NCBI RefSeq assembly: GCF_000023585.1
Contig: NC_012914.1
Location: 4,742,001 to 4,806,000, forward strand
Length of the DNA stretch: 64,000 nt
Origin: Paenibacillus sp. JDR-2
GTDB taxonomy: Bacteria; Bacillota; Bacilli; Paenibacillales; Paenibacillaceae
Direction of reading: 5' to 3'
Below, piece after piece: positions 8,321 through 16,827 of this stretch (positions are counted from its first letter, which is position 1; every line of letters begins with the position of its first letter). A program made the translations under genes and the position numbers. The notes beneath the pieces were generated by a model. The model was not told where the DNA came from, ran no database searches, and was given only the letters and a program-made list of their open reading frames with translations.

Positions 8321-11300
8321 TTACTTCTCGATCTTAATCCAGGCGATCATCGGCTTGGAGTTGCCGGCTTTAACCGCTTTTACAACAATTTCGCCGTTTA
8401 CTGCCGCAATATTGTCGAATACCTTCGCTTCGCGGTTCGAGCCAATGACGTAATTGCTCAGCTTGATCTCGCCGTTAATAGTCAGGTTCATATTCCGGTC
8501 GCTGGCCTTCCATGGGTCATAGAAGCCAACGGTTACTTTATACTGACCTTCCGGCAATTGGAAGCGGTACGCGATTCCTTTACCGTTCTCGTTGCCGTCG
8601 TATTGGCGGATCGTCTCATAAGCGTCTACCGGCGAGGTTTGAGCCCATGTCTTTCCGTCATCGGCTACATATCCCCACATCATGCCCGTAATGGGATCAA
8701 GACCGTATTCCTGCTCCTCTTGCGATTGGTATATGCCAAGCACTTCGCCGTCCTCCAGCGTGCCAGGCGTTCCGTCCCCGGCATCCGCGTAATAGACGAC
8801 TTTGTTATTCGAGTTAGGCGTTGCATCCATTGGAGCGGATTCCGAAAGAGCCCCGCCGCGAACGGCAACAACATTAAACGAATAAGCCGTGCCGTTCTGA
8901 AGTCCCGTTACAACCGACGAGCCGGGTGCTGCCGCAACCTCTGCTGCCGTTCCGCCATTCTTTGGCGCATAACGGATCAGATAGCTGTCCGCTCCGTCTA
9001 CTTCTCTGTATTGCAACATTACCTGCCCGTCGCCCTCTTTGATCTGATAGATTTCCGGAGCGGCTGTCAGGTTTTCCGGCTTACGGGCAACCTGCAGGTA
9101 TGCGAATTGCGCGTCCGCCCAGCTATGCAGTCCAACACGCCCGCTAGTGTACGTCGAATCTTTTACGTCAAAGATGAGATTGCCGTCCAGAAAGGCTCGA
9201 ATATGCTGTCCGTCGAGCTGAACCTCCATCTTGTAGTACTCGCCTAATTTAGGCGAGAAAGGCACGGCTTCGGCCAGGTTTTGCCCGTCTCTGCGAAGGA
9301 ACAAGATGCCGTTCTCAAAGCCAAACACATAACCCTTCGAATAGCTGCTGCCGCGGAACGTAATTCCCCAATCCGCTTCGCCCAAGGCATGCTTCGCTAC
9401 AGCGGTAATGGTACCGTCAATGATCGAAAGATTGTTTACGCCAATCTCGCCGCGGTTATTACCGCCGGAAACATGCTTCAGAAGTCCGTCTTCCATCACC
9501 CATTTGCTGTCGTCCTGCGTGTAGCCCGCAAGATTGCCGCTTGTAAAATCGTCCTTGAACCGGATTTCCCCATTCGCAGGCGTTACCGAGGTTTCGGAAT
9601 AGCCGGTTCCTTTACCGCCTTTGCCAATCGTCGAGACGCGAACGGTTACCGCTTCACCGTTGGTTAGACCGGTTAATACGGTTTTGTTGCTGCTGATCTG
9701 CTGGACATTATTGTTCAGCGAGGTTTGAACCGTATATCCGGACGCCCCTTCAACAGCACCAAACGTTAGCAAAGCTTCCCCGTTGCCCGGAATCGCAACC
9801 AGCTTGCCCGGTGCGGCAATGTCCGGCTTTACGGTAAACTCGGCCGTAGGCTTGCTGGAGCTGTTGCCGTCTACGGCTTCCACAACGCCGTAATACGCCG
9901 TTCCGTTCGCAAGTCCGTCAATCTGAATACTGCCGTTAGGCACCTCGGTCAAAAATTGCTTATCGTATTTCCCAGACACGGTGCCGTATCGAACGCGATA
10001 AGAAGGTACGCCAATCTGACTATTATAAGTGAGGATAAAGCCTCCATCCGTGCTTGACGCTTTTACGCCGGATGGCGCAAGCAGCTTAGGCGTGCCGTAA
10101 GCTTTCTTCGATGTTGGGCCAAAGCCTTTGTCGTTGCCTCCTCGAATGGTTACATCATACTGCTGATCATTTTTCAGACCTTGCAGAATAACCGTATCGG
10201 AGGACAGGTTCGACAGCTTCAATACCTTCTTGTCATTTTTGCTGCCGTATTCCACTTCGTATTCGTATGCGCCTTTTGGAGCTTGGAAATCGATTTTAAG
10301 ACCTTTGTTAAGCGGTTCTACCTTTACGATCAGAGGAGCATCCGGTTTTTTGTTTTCTTTTACGACATCGCCATTAAGCGTCACGATTGAACGGGCCGGG
10401 ATAACCGCATCAAACGAGCCGTCTGCGGATGCCGGAATGTCCGCGCCTCTTTCCAGATCCTTGTCTGTCGATGTCACATACGGCTTCAATACATGAACCG
10501 CCTCATGCTTGTCGATGCCGCTGACTTCAACCTTGATATGCTGCTCTTTCGCGCTGTCGTTGACGAACACCGTCGTTACGGTATTCTCCCCGTCATGCTT
10601 GTATGCCGATCCGAGCAGCGCGCCGTTACGCGCGTTATCGTCAAGACCGGAGAGTGCGATACGCTCCGCGCCCGGGCGGATAAATTTACTGTAGTTGCCA
10701 AGGGTCCAGAACATTTTGGAAGTGAGGATATTTTGTTCATCGCCCGGGTTATGGAAGTCGGTATAGATCAGGCCGTCCTTATAATCTCCCGCGGATACCG
10801 CCGTCCACCACTGCCATGCGGAAGCATTTGCTCTCGCCAGATCGAAATGGATCGTCTTCGCGATATAAAGCGCCGGATCAATGCCAAGGTCGCGGCCGGG
10901 ACCGTAGTCCCCGAGAATGCAATATTCGCTCATCCAATAAACCGCTTCACGGTCGTATTTGTTCAAATTGGAGAACAGCAAATCTCTTAACGTACCGTAA
11001 CGGTCATCTCCGGTCTTGCTGTAATCCGACCAGTAGGAGTGAGAAGCGATGTGATGGCCAACCGCCTCCTGAAGCTCCGGATCGCCAAGCAGGTCTTTAA
11101 TGTATTCGCGGTATTTGCCAACGCCAAGGCTGTTGGAGCCGCCGCTATACTTCTCTTGGCCCGAGAAGGATTTGAATACTTCATCATCCAGCAGTGCCGT
11201 AATCTCAACGCCATCCGGCGCGCTGATCTGCGTCTCCAGCCCTTTGGCCTGCAGTTGCTTATACAGCTCGAGAATGACTCGCTTAATATCGTCGTTGTTA

Positions 11301-11992
11301 TATCGGTTGCCTTCCTGGCCTGCTTTATTCCAGTCCCAGGTCGGTTCATTAATCGGGCTGATATAGTTCAAATTAATGCCTTGTTCCTTAAAGTGTTCAA
11401 TGACATCCGTCAGGAAGGCCGCGAACTCGTCTTCATACCCTTCTTTCAGGTTCGTGGATCCAACCGTGGAATCCGGCTGGGCATGGCCGTTCTTGGTCAT
11501 CCATACAGGCGGGCTGTTGACGAAGCCGATAAGCGTATCTACGCCGCGGTCCTTGGCTGCCTGCAGAAACCATTGCTGACCGGCTTGCTTGCTCCAGTCG
11601 TAATTGCCATTCTCCGAGGACTTGAACGATTCGACGCGGCGCCAAGGATCGGTAATGATGGTTTTGTCCGTCTCGGTTGAGCCCGCCCCGATATTGAAAC
11701 GCCAAGCGGTAAGGCCTATCCCCTTATCCCTTGAGAAGAGCAGATCCGCTACCTTGTTTTTATTCTCCTCCGTCCAGTTCTTCCCGAGCTGTTCCATGCT
11801 CCAGGCGTCAGAAGCTCCGAAGTTATCGATGGTCTGGAAGGTGGTTGAGGCATCCACTTTTACTACGGCATCGTACGTGACCGGTGTCTTTACGGTCTCT
11901 GCCGCATAAATTGGGCTCCCCAGCGAGGCAAGGCTGATGACGGTACCCAGCATTGCTGCCGCGGTTCTTTTCTTAAGCTTGAACGGTTTCAA
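8321..11992 (-). CDS. secreted multimodular GH30 glycoside hydrolase (galactanase-like)
   Basis: 1223-residue exported enzyme. A signal peptide (KLKKRT..LASLGSPIYA, cleavage near 30-31) precedes a GH30 domain (about 35-540). Catalytic residues can be placed: acid/base Glu216 in SPINEP and nucleophile Glu356 in YWMSEY. Downstream are three FN3-like repeats (about 555-810), a laminin-G/DUF1080-like fold (about 815-970), another FN3, and a malectin/CBM-like C-terminus (about 1065-1223) ending MIAWIKIEK. The N-terminal FGASDAW and WRFNIGAG motifs are of the type seen in beta-1,6-galactanase-like GH30 proteins, so arabinogalactan side chains are a plausible substrate. The subfamily is from memory. 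The start codon is TTG behind AAGGGGGAAG. Tandem cre-like boxes precede it. Confidence 0.88.
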   Translation of the reverse strand: MKPFKLKKRTAAAMLGTVISLASLGSPIYAAETVKTPVTYDAVVKVDASTTFQTIDNFGASDAWSMEQLGKNWTEENKNKVADLLFSRDKGIGLTAWRFNIGAGSTETDKTIITDPWRRVESFKSSENGNYDWSKQAGQQWFLQAAKDRGVDTLIGFVNSPPVWMTKNGHAQPDSTVGSTNLKEGYEDEFAAFLTDVIEHFKEQGINLNYISPINEPTWDWNKAGQEGNRYNNDDIKRVILELYKQLQAKGLETQISAPDGVEITALLDDEVFKSFSGQEKYSGGSNSLGVGKYREYIKDLLGDPELQEAVGHHIASHSYWSDYSKTGDDRYGTLRDLLFSNLNKYDREAVYWMSEYCILGDYGPGRDLGIDPALYIAKTIHFDLARANASAWQWWTAVSAGDYKDGLIYTDFHNPGDEQNILTSKMFWTLGNYSKFIRPGAERIALSGLDDNARNGALLGSAYKHDGENTVTTVFVNDSAKEQHIKVEVSGIDKHEAVHVLKPYVTSTDKDLERGADIPASADGSFDAVIPARSIVTLNGDVVKENKKPDAPLIVKVEPLNKGLKIDFQAPKGAYEYEVEYGSKNDKKVLKLSNLSSDTVILQGLKNDQQYDVTIRGGNDKGFGPTSKKAYGTPKLLAPSGVKASSTDGGFILTYNSQIGVPSYRVRYGTVSGKYDKQFLTEVPNGSIQIDGLANGTAYYGVVEAVDGNSSSKPTAEFTVKPDIAAPGKLVAIPGNGEALLTFGAVEGASGYTVQTSLNNNVQQISSNKTVLTGLTNGEAVTVRVSTIGKGGKGTGYSETSVTPANGEIRFKDDFTSGNLAGYTQDDSKWVMEDGLLKHVSGGNNRGEIGVNNLSIIDGTITAVAKHALGEADWGITFRGSSYSKGYVFGFENGILFLRRDGQNLAEAVPFSPKLGEYYKMEVQLDGQHIRAFLDGNLIFDVKDSTYTSGRVGLHSWADAQFAYLQVARKPENLTAAPEIYQIKEGDGQVMLQYREVDGADSYLIRYAPKNGGTAAEVAAAPGSSVVTGLQNGTAYSFNVVAVRGGALSESAPMDATPNSNNKVVYYADAGDGTPGTLEDGEVLGIYQSQEEQEYGLDPITGMMWGYVADDGKTWAQTSPVDAYETIRQYDGNENGKGIAYRFQLPEGQYKVTVGFYDPWKASDRNMNLTINGEIKLSNYVIGSNREAKVFDNIAAVNGEIVVKAVKAGNSKPMIAWIKIEK

Positions 11993-12031
11993 TCGTCTTC
12001 CCCCTTAAGTTGAATTGGTCGAGAGGCATTA

Positions 12032-12059
12032 AGAAAACGGTTTCATGAAACCGGTTTCC
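12032..12059 (-). promoter_or_regulatory. tandem cre-like operator boxes upstream of the GH30 gene
   Basis: Two adjoining 14-bp boxes, AGAAAACGGTTTCA and TGAAACCGGTTTCC, each match the catabolite-responsive element consensus TGWAANCGNTNWCA at 13 of 14 positions. They lie 40-67 bases upstream of the TTG start. CcpA or a locus-specific LacI-family protein could bind them. The rest of the interval 11993-12356 holds no gene. A second inverted repeat, GCTCC..GGAGC, lies at about 12064-12082. I could not settle on a -35/-10 pair. Confidence 0.65.
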
Positions 12060-12356
12060 TAAAGCTCCAAAAAGGTGGAGCACGTCATTTTATGAAGGGC
12101 TCCACGCTCTCGATTTTACTTCCTGCCCCTTCCCTCCACATCCTACTGCGCTCCTAAAAATTACGTCTTTCAGTCGCTATTTTTTGTCTAATCCTAGCTT
12201 TTCTTGTTGAATTAACAAAACGAATAAGCAGGCGCTATCCAGCTGTCTTTGAGACCGCTGCAAATAAATTGGCTTCAGTCTATGAGATATATACATTATT
12301 CCGAGCTCGAAGCTGGCACGTACTATGAAGCATATCGTCAATTGAGGAGTTGAATA

Positions 12357-13265
12357 ATGAAAGCTTTAGTTACCGGAGGCGCCGGCTTTATTGGTTCTCA
12401 CCTGACAGATGCGCTCGTTCAAAGCGGTGCCGTTGTCCATGTCATTGATAATTTATCTACAGGCTTCATACACAATGTCCATCCTGAAGCCGTTCTCCAT
12501 GAGCTGGATATTAATAGTGATGAGGCCTTGCAAATCATTAAGCAAGTCAAACCGGATATTGTATTTCATATGGCCGCGCAGGTCGATGTCCAGTGTTCGG
12601 TAGCTGATCCGGCTTTTGATTCTTTGGTCAATATTGTCGGAACGATTCGCTTGATGATGGCATGCCGGCAGGCTGAAGTCGGCAAGCTTGTTTTTTCTTC
12701 TACCTCCGCTGTTTACGGCGATGCCAATAAAGAGAGGAATTCGGAGGATGCCGTTACAGCCCCCATCTCCTATTACGGACTGTCCAAGCTAACCGGAGAA
12801 AACTATATCCGGCTGTTTCACAAAATGTACGGTCTCCCTTATACGATATTACGCTACAGCAACGTGTATGGCCCTCGGCAGAACGCTTCCGGGGAAGGCG
12901 GCGTCGTTTCCATTTTCATGAACAAATTAAAACAAGGCCATCCTCTTCACGTAAACGGCAGCGGCAACCAAACCAGAGATTTCATCTATGTGCAGGATGT
13001 TGTGCAAGCGAACTTGGCAGCTATCCATCATGGAGACCAGGAAACGGTCAATATCAGCACGGGACTGCGCACTTCGATTAACAATTTGATTCATATGGTA
13101 AAGCTTATCCATGGGCAAAATGTCGACATCGCTTATGGCCCGGAGCGGCCGGGCGATATTATGGACAGCTGCCTGGACAATACAAAAGCCAATCAACTAT
13201 TAGGCTGGCGGCCTGCAAGCAGTTTGTTTGAAGGACTCTCCCAAACCTATCAGCATGCTGAATGA
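12357..13265 (+). CDS. NAD-dependent epimerase/dehydratase, UDP-glucose 4-epimerase-like
   Basis: 302-residue short-chain dehydrogenase of the extended type, converting nucleotide sugars in the cytoplasm. The Rossmann motif GGAGFIGSH is at 7-15. The active site shows FSSTSAVYGD (about 113-122) and the catalytic Tyr140-x3-Lys144 in SYYGLSK. RYSNVYGPRQ and the nucleotide-binding C-terminal part GSGNQTRDFIYVQD are present. It most resembles GalE-like 4-epimerases, but substrate cannot be read from sequence. ATG preceded by GAGGAG. It stands at the edge of a sugar-nucleotide and glycosyltransferase locus and converges with the methyltransferase gene. Confidence 0.88.
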   Translation: MKALVTGGAGFIGSHLTDALVQSGAVVHVIDNLSTGFIHNVHPEAVLHELDINSDEALQIIKQVKPDIVFHMAAQVDVQCSVADPAFDSLVNIVGTIRLMMACRQAEVGKLVFSSTSAVYGDANKERNSEDAVTAPISYYGLSKLTGENYIRLFHKMYGLPYTILRYSNVYGPRQNASGEGGVVSIFMNKLKQGHPLHVNGSGNQTRDFIYVQDVVQANLAAIHHGDQETVNISTGLRTSINNLIHMVKLIHGQNVDIAYGPERPGDIMDSCLDNTKANQLLGWRPASSLFEGLSQTYQHAE

Positions 13266-13272
13266 AATAACA

Positions 13273-13315
13273 AGAAAGCTAATAGCCGCTGCAGCCAGCG
13301 GCATATTAGCTTTCT
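13273..13315. terminator. bidirectional terminator between convergent genes
   Basis: Long stem AGAAAGCTAATAGCCGCTG pairing with CCAGCGGCATATTAGCTTTCT (one bulged base). A- and T-rich ends on both sides let it serve both the epimerase and the methyltransferase gene. Confidence 0.8.
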
Positions 13316-13327
13316 CCTTCATTTCCT

Positions 13328-13966
13328 TTACTTAGTGGCCACGTAAATAATGGTAAATCCATCATCCCTTCCGGGCACAATCTCGTATGTCTCGTTGTCT
13401 TGCGTTACGGCTTGCTGAATATGAAAGCCATGCTTAACAAGCAGATTGCGCAGCTCTTCCGGACGATAGTGACGATAATGATGAGGGTTTACCCCATGCA
13501 AAAAGTAAGGGTTCTTTAAATGAGGAATAACGTTCTCGTTAGGCGCCGAAATAAGCAGCACCCCGCCTTTATTCAAGCATTGATACAACTTGCGGATAAA
13601 TGACTGGTCATCCTTCATATGCTCGACGGTCTCAAAACAGATAATGACATCATAGCCTGGCAGCGGGAGCTCCTCGAGAAAGGTGCCCGATAAATCGGTT
13701 TGGCAATAAACGGTCTTGTGGGAGGAGAAGTGATGAACGGCCCAATTTAATCCGTGCTCAGACCGATCCACCCCGACCGCTAATGTACAAGCAGAATGGG
13801 CGGCCATATAATGCGTTCCAAAGCCTGAACCGCAGGCCGCATCGAGTAAAATATCGCCAGGGCGGATAAAACGTACCGCATATTGATAGCGAAAGTAATG
13901 ATCCGGCATGGCATCGTCTACCGACGTCGCGTACATTCGTTCCATCTTGGCAATTTCGTCATCCAT
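13328..13966 (-). CDS. class I SAM-dependent methyltransferase
   Basis: About 212 residues. SAM-binding motif I is ILLDAACGSGFG; an acidic residue ends the next strand (VGVDRS). Motif III/post-I elements are YDVIICFETVEHM and LLISAPNE, as in UbiG/Methyltransf_11 proteins. The C-terminal stretch GVNPHHYRHYRPEEL is typical of methyltransferases found in polysaccharide and glycan loci. I chose the internal ATG (MDDEIAKMERMYATS) because it is preceded by GGAGGCG; the longer in-frame start has none. Its place beside glycosyltransferases and sugar-nucleotide enzymes suggests sugar methylation, but the acceptor is unknown. Divergent from the three small paralogous genes. Confidence 0.85.
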   Translation of the reverse strand: MDDEIAKMERMYATSVDDAMPDHYFRYQYAVRFIRPGDILLDAACGSGFGTHYMAAHSACTLAVGVDRSEHGLNWAVHHFSSHKTVYCQTDLSGTFLEELPLPGYDVIICFETVEHMKDDQSFIRKLYQCLNKGGVLLISAPNENVIPHLKNPYFLHGVNPHHYRHYRPEELRNLLVKHGFHIQQAVTQDNETYEIVPGRDDGFTIIYVATK

Positions 13967-14011
13967 TTTTTTCGCCTCCAGTAACCATAAAATCAAACTT
14001 GTTTCCGCATA

Positions 14012-14037
14012 ACAGATATTTACCGGGGTATATCTGT
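14012..14037. promoter_or_regulatory. inverted repeat between divergent genes
   Basis: ACAGATAT and ATATCTGT, 8-bp perfect arms separated by 10 bases, in the 133-base gap between the methyltransferase gene and the first small paralog. The position would suit an operator serving both directions, or a leader hairpin. No regulator is identified. Confidence 0.4.
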
Positions 14038-14099
14038 ACATTGCAATCTATTAAATCCATGAATCTAATATAAAAAGCAGAAACGAGGAGGAGATAAGC

Positions 14100-14552
14100 T
14101 TGAGCGACTGGATAGATTTTTCTGCGCAGGAGGTTTCTTTCGGAACGGGATCGCTTCCGTTGTCGATAACTACGGGTACCGAGATTTTGCTTACTTCTAT
14201 CTTTCTTCCTATTGCGGATCATCAAACCCGGATTAACGGTTATGCAACCATCGGCTGGGAAACTCCTCTGTTACAGAACGCGCAGCATATCAATATGATT
14301 TACCGAATTCGCCGCGGCGGCTTTACATCCGCCCATAAGTTAATTTGCTGGGTCGTCGATTCCGTTTCCCTAGGCCATGACGTTCCCATATTAACGATAG
14401 ATAAAACTTTATCCCTGCAATTCACCGATCTGCCAAGTTCAGAGAACGTCGGAACCTATCAACGATACTGCCTGACAGCAGAGCTCGCGGGTACGGGCAT
14501 GGCATCAATCTCCGGGCCGGTCACGCTTATCGGCGGAACGTTTAACCTATAA
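14100..14552 (+). CDS. small beta-rich protein of unknown function, paralog 1 of 3
   Basis: 150 residues, no signal peptide, no membrane span, few charges. I do not recognise a named family. It shares with its two downstream neighbours the pattern GTGSLPL..I..GTE.LLTSIFL near the N-terminus, GWE, a central RIRRGG, and a C-terminal GTYQRY.LTAE...SGPV.L.GG. The alternating hydrophobic pattern suggests a beta-sandwich that may assemble into oligomers. The start is TTG behind GAGGAGGAG. First gene of a three-gene operon. From memory the N-terminal IDF/IDYQ..TGSLP pattern recalls small exosporium or spore-coat proteins, which is a weak resemblance. Confidence 0.8.
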   Translation: MSDWIDFSAQEVSFGTGSLPLSITTGTEILLTSIFLPIADHQTRINGYATIGWETPLLQNAQHINMIYRIRRGGFTSAHKLICWVVDSVSLGHDVPILTIDKTLSLQFTDLPSSENVGTYQRYCLTAELAGTGMASISGPVTLIGGTFNL

Positions 14553-14570
14553 AAAGAGGAGGGCAAAACG

Positions 14571-15017
14571 ATGGCTATTCAAGATTCCGCTTCAATAAGA
14601 GTACTGCCCGGCACCCATTCCCTCCCGCTTCCCATCCCCCCCGGTACGGAAACCTTTCTCACATCCCTATATCTGAAAAGTTCTAGCCCTGACGGCAAAA
14701 TCTTTATCGAAGCCTCCGTCTGCTGGAGAGCCGAAGCGTCTCAGCTTCCCATTGTGCCGAAGATCATACTCCGGTTAAGGCGCGGCGGCGTTACTCCGGC
14801 TTTCCCCGAAGTCTCTCAAATCGCCGACTCCTGCTACTGGACCAACAACGCGTCCCCAACCTCTTCCACAACCGACTTTTATCACGTGGAATCTCCCGAG
14901 CCCGGAACGGCCGGATTATATCAGTCCTATTATCTGACGGCAGAATCAGCCGGAATCGGCAGGATTACGGTCATGGGTCCGATCGTGCTGAAAGGAACCA
15001 CAATCGGTCATTCCTGA
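14571..15017 (+). CDS. small beta-rich protein of unknown function, paralog 2 of 3
   Basis: 148 residues, ATG behind GAGGAGGG, 18 bases after paralog 1. It conserves HSLPLPI.PGTE.FLTSLYL (about 16-36), the central LRLRRGG and the C-terminal GLYQSYYLTAESAG...MGPIVLKGT. It is the most divergent of the three, with CW replacing GW in the middle and a distinct insert before the GLYQ motif. No enzymatic motif is visible. Export would have to be by an unusual route or by incorporation into the spore, since there is no signal peptide. Confidence 0.8.
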   Translation: MAIQDSASIRVLPGTHSLPLPIPPGTETFLTSLYLKSSSPDGKIFIEASVCWRAEASQLPIVPKIILRLRRGGVTPAFPEVSQIADSCYWTNNASPTSSTTDFYHVESPEPGTAGLYQSYYLTAESAGIGRITVMGPIVLKGTTIGHS

Positions 15018-15046
15018 AGAATTTGCTTTTGAAAGGAGGTGATAGC

Positions 15047-15505
15047 ATGACTGTTACCATTGTAGACTACCAGTACCAAGAAGCTGCCGCCGGAACGGGT
15101 TCTCTCCCGTTTATAATCTCTCCGGGTGCCGAATACTTGTTGACTTCCGTTTTTCTCCAAATCAATAACATCAATAACCGGATTGAAATCAAAGCATCCA
15201 TTGGCTGGGAAGCTCAGCTGCTGCTGCTCAATATTGTTCCTAAGCTGCTCTTCCGCATCCGGCGCGGCGGCATCTCTGCTCCTGCTCCGGTTGTTTACCA
15301 GACCATGGATTCCGCTTTTATCGGTACAGCGCAAGAAGGCCCTTGGGTAGCCCTTGATTTCACGACGGCCTTCCAGCATACGGAAACGGCAACGGCTGGT
15401 CTGGTTGGCACCTTCCAGCAATATTCCCTCACCGTAGAGCATGTCGGACAAAACTCGGTTACCATAACCGGCCCGGTGCATCTTGACGGAACCGTGTATC
15501 TGTAA
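15047..15505 (+). CDS. small beta-rich protein of unknown function, paralog 3 of 3
   Basis: 152 residues starting MTVTIVDYQYQEAAAGTGSLPF; this ATG follows a near-perfect AAGGAGGTGA ribosome site, the strongest of the three, so an earlier in-frame ATG is unlikely. It conserves LLTSVFLQI, IGWEA, FRIRRGG, and GTFQQYSLTVEHVG..ITGPVHLDGT. It is closest to paralog 1. It ends just before a strong hairpin shared with the convergent beta-propeller gene. Expansion to three copies suggests a structural role or different partners. Confidence 0.8.
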   Translation: MTVTIVDYQYQEAAAGTGSLPFIISPGAEYLLTSVFLQINNINNRIEIKASIGWEAQLLLLNIVPKLLFRIRRGGISAPAPVVYQTMDSAFIGTAQEGPWVALDFTTAFQHTETATAGLVGTFQQYSLTVEHVGQNSVTITGPVHLDGTVYL

Positions 15506-15522
15506 GTAAGCAACAATGAGGT

Positions 15523-15553
15523 GGTTGGTTAGCCGGATTCCGGCTAACCAACC
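15523..15553. terminator. bidirectional terminator
   Basis: Nearly perfect hairpin with 14-15 bp arms (GGTTGGTTAGCCGG pairing with CCGGCTAACCAACC), filling the 58-base gap between the convergent paralog 3 and beta-propeller genes. The T-tracts beside it are weak. Confidence 0.7.
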
Positions 15554-15563
15554 GCTTCTTTGT

Positions 15564-16799
15564 TTACCGGTCCTCGAAAATATTCTGCGAGCCGGTTCGC
15601 GTATCCATCCATACAACGAAAGTTGTTCCTGCCGCATTGATCTCCAGGTCGTTGTAATCGCCAATGGAAGGCGTAGGAAGGCCAAGCGACGGGTCCGCGT
15701 TCGGATCAAAGGAGACGCTGGTAATCCGGCGGTTAGGCAGAAACGTATTGCCGGCATCATTCGACTCGGCCAAAAATACGTCAATGAGATTACTGGTTAC
15801 GCGGTTCGTATAGTACATGGCTTTGAAAGCACCGGTATCGCGGGAAACCGTCGCATTGGGCAGAAAATTCTGCGTACCGGCCGGGCTGTCATCAATCTGC
15901 TTCGGAGCTGACCAGGTATTGCCCCTGTCCGTCGAACGGGACATAAAGATATGCGCGCTGCCCGTACGGTTGTCTTGCCAAACGGCATAGACGATACCTT
16001 GACCGTTAAACGGCGAAATATCCGTCGCCATATAAGCAATGGTCAAGACGCGGAAGCCAAAGGTTGGAACCGGCAGAGGGGTTGGCACGAGGCTGACCGT
16101 GGACACGGTTACGATTGGCCCAAAGGTTACTCCCCCGTCGAGCGATCTCCGCATTAAATATTGCGGCGTCCCAGGTCCGTATTGCATCCAACCGACATAC
16201 ACGTCGCCTTGCGGTCCGATCGCAATCGTAGACCCAAAGCTTGTTACGCCCTGCACCTGATTCGTCAGCAGAATTGGCGGAGACCAGGTTAGTCCTTGAT
16301 CAAGGGATCGCTGGAATAAGGTTTCCGATTGCGTAAAATTGTTAAAGTACCGGGTGTACGCCACGTACGCCTGCCCTAGAAAAGGGCTTCCATTCGCCGT
16401 ATCAATCGTTAGCGCCGGTTTATCGTTATAAACGGCCGTACCGAAGCCCTGATTGACAATGACGGGAGGAGAGAAAGTAGCTCCATTGTCGGTTGAACGA
16501 TAGACGATAATCGAGGAGTTCTGCACGGGGTTTACAGTGAGCGCGGTAGCGGCGACAAGAAAGGTTTGAGCATAGCCGAAAGCGGCTACGCCGTCTCCCG
16601 AGGCGTCAAATCCCGGTGGAGGTGCAAGCAAGGTTTGGGCATACGATACACCAGCGTTAATCGAACGGTAAATCGTTGTCATGTTGTTGCCCGAACGCAA
16701 ATCATTTGTCGTTACCACGATGGTGGTTTGGTCAAGAGTGTTAAGAGCAATGGACGGCTCCTGCTGAGGCCCCGAAGGGGTAATTTGTTGATTTGCCAT
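15564..16799 (-). CDS. Asp-box (BNR) beta-propeller protein, sialidase-like fold
   Basis: 411 residues with six Asp-box repeats (S-x-D-x-G-x-T-W/F) at about 46, 102, 165, 219, 289 and 346; the first is degenerate (Asn for Asp). This predicts a six-bladed propeller like sialidases and sortilin-type proteins. There is no signal peptide and no obvious Arg triad or Tyr/Glu pair, so catalytic sialidase activity is not supported. It lies 28 bases after a GT4 gene and is the last gene of a five-gene operon. A glycan-binding or structural role on the cell or spore surface is plausible. The ATG follows GAAAGGAG. Confidence 0.82.
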   Translation of the reverse strand: MANQQITPSGPQQEPSIALNTLDQTTIVVTTNDLRSGNNMTTIYRSINAGVSYAQTLLAPPPGFDASGDGVAAFGYAQTFLVAATALTVNPVQNSSIIVYRSTDNGATFSPPVIVNQGFGTAVYNDKPALTIDTANGSPFLGQAYVAYTRYFNNFTQSETLFQRSLDQGLTWSPPILLTNQVQGVTSFGSTIAIGPQGDVYVGWMQYGPGTPQYLMRRSLDGGVTFGPIVTVSTVSLVPTPLPVPTFGFRVLTIAYMATDISPFNGQGIVYAVWQDNRTGSAHIFMSRSTDRGNTWSAPKQIDDSPAGTQNFLPNATVSRDTGAFKAMYYTNRVTSNLIDVFLAESNDAGNTFLPNRRITSVSFDPNADPSLGLPTPSIGDYNDLEINAAGTTFVVWMDTRTGSQNIFEDR

Positions 16800-16827
16800 C
16801 TCATTCTTAACTCCTTTCTAAAATTTA

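Noticed and set aside
15564..16799. True sialidase
   Set aside because: Asp-boxes are only structural; the catalytic residues are not evident.
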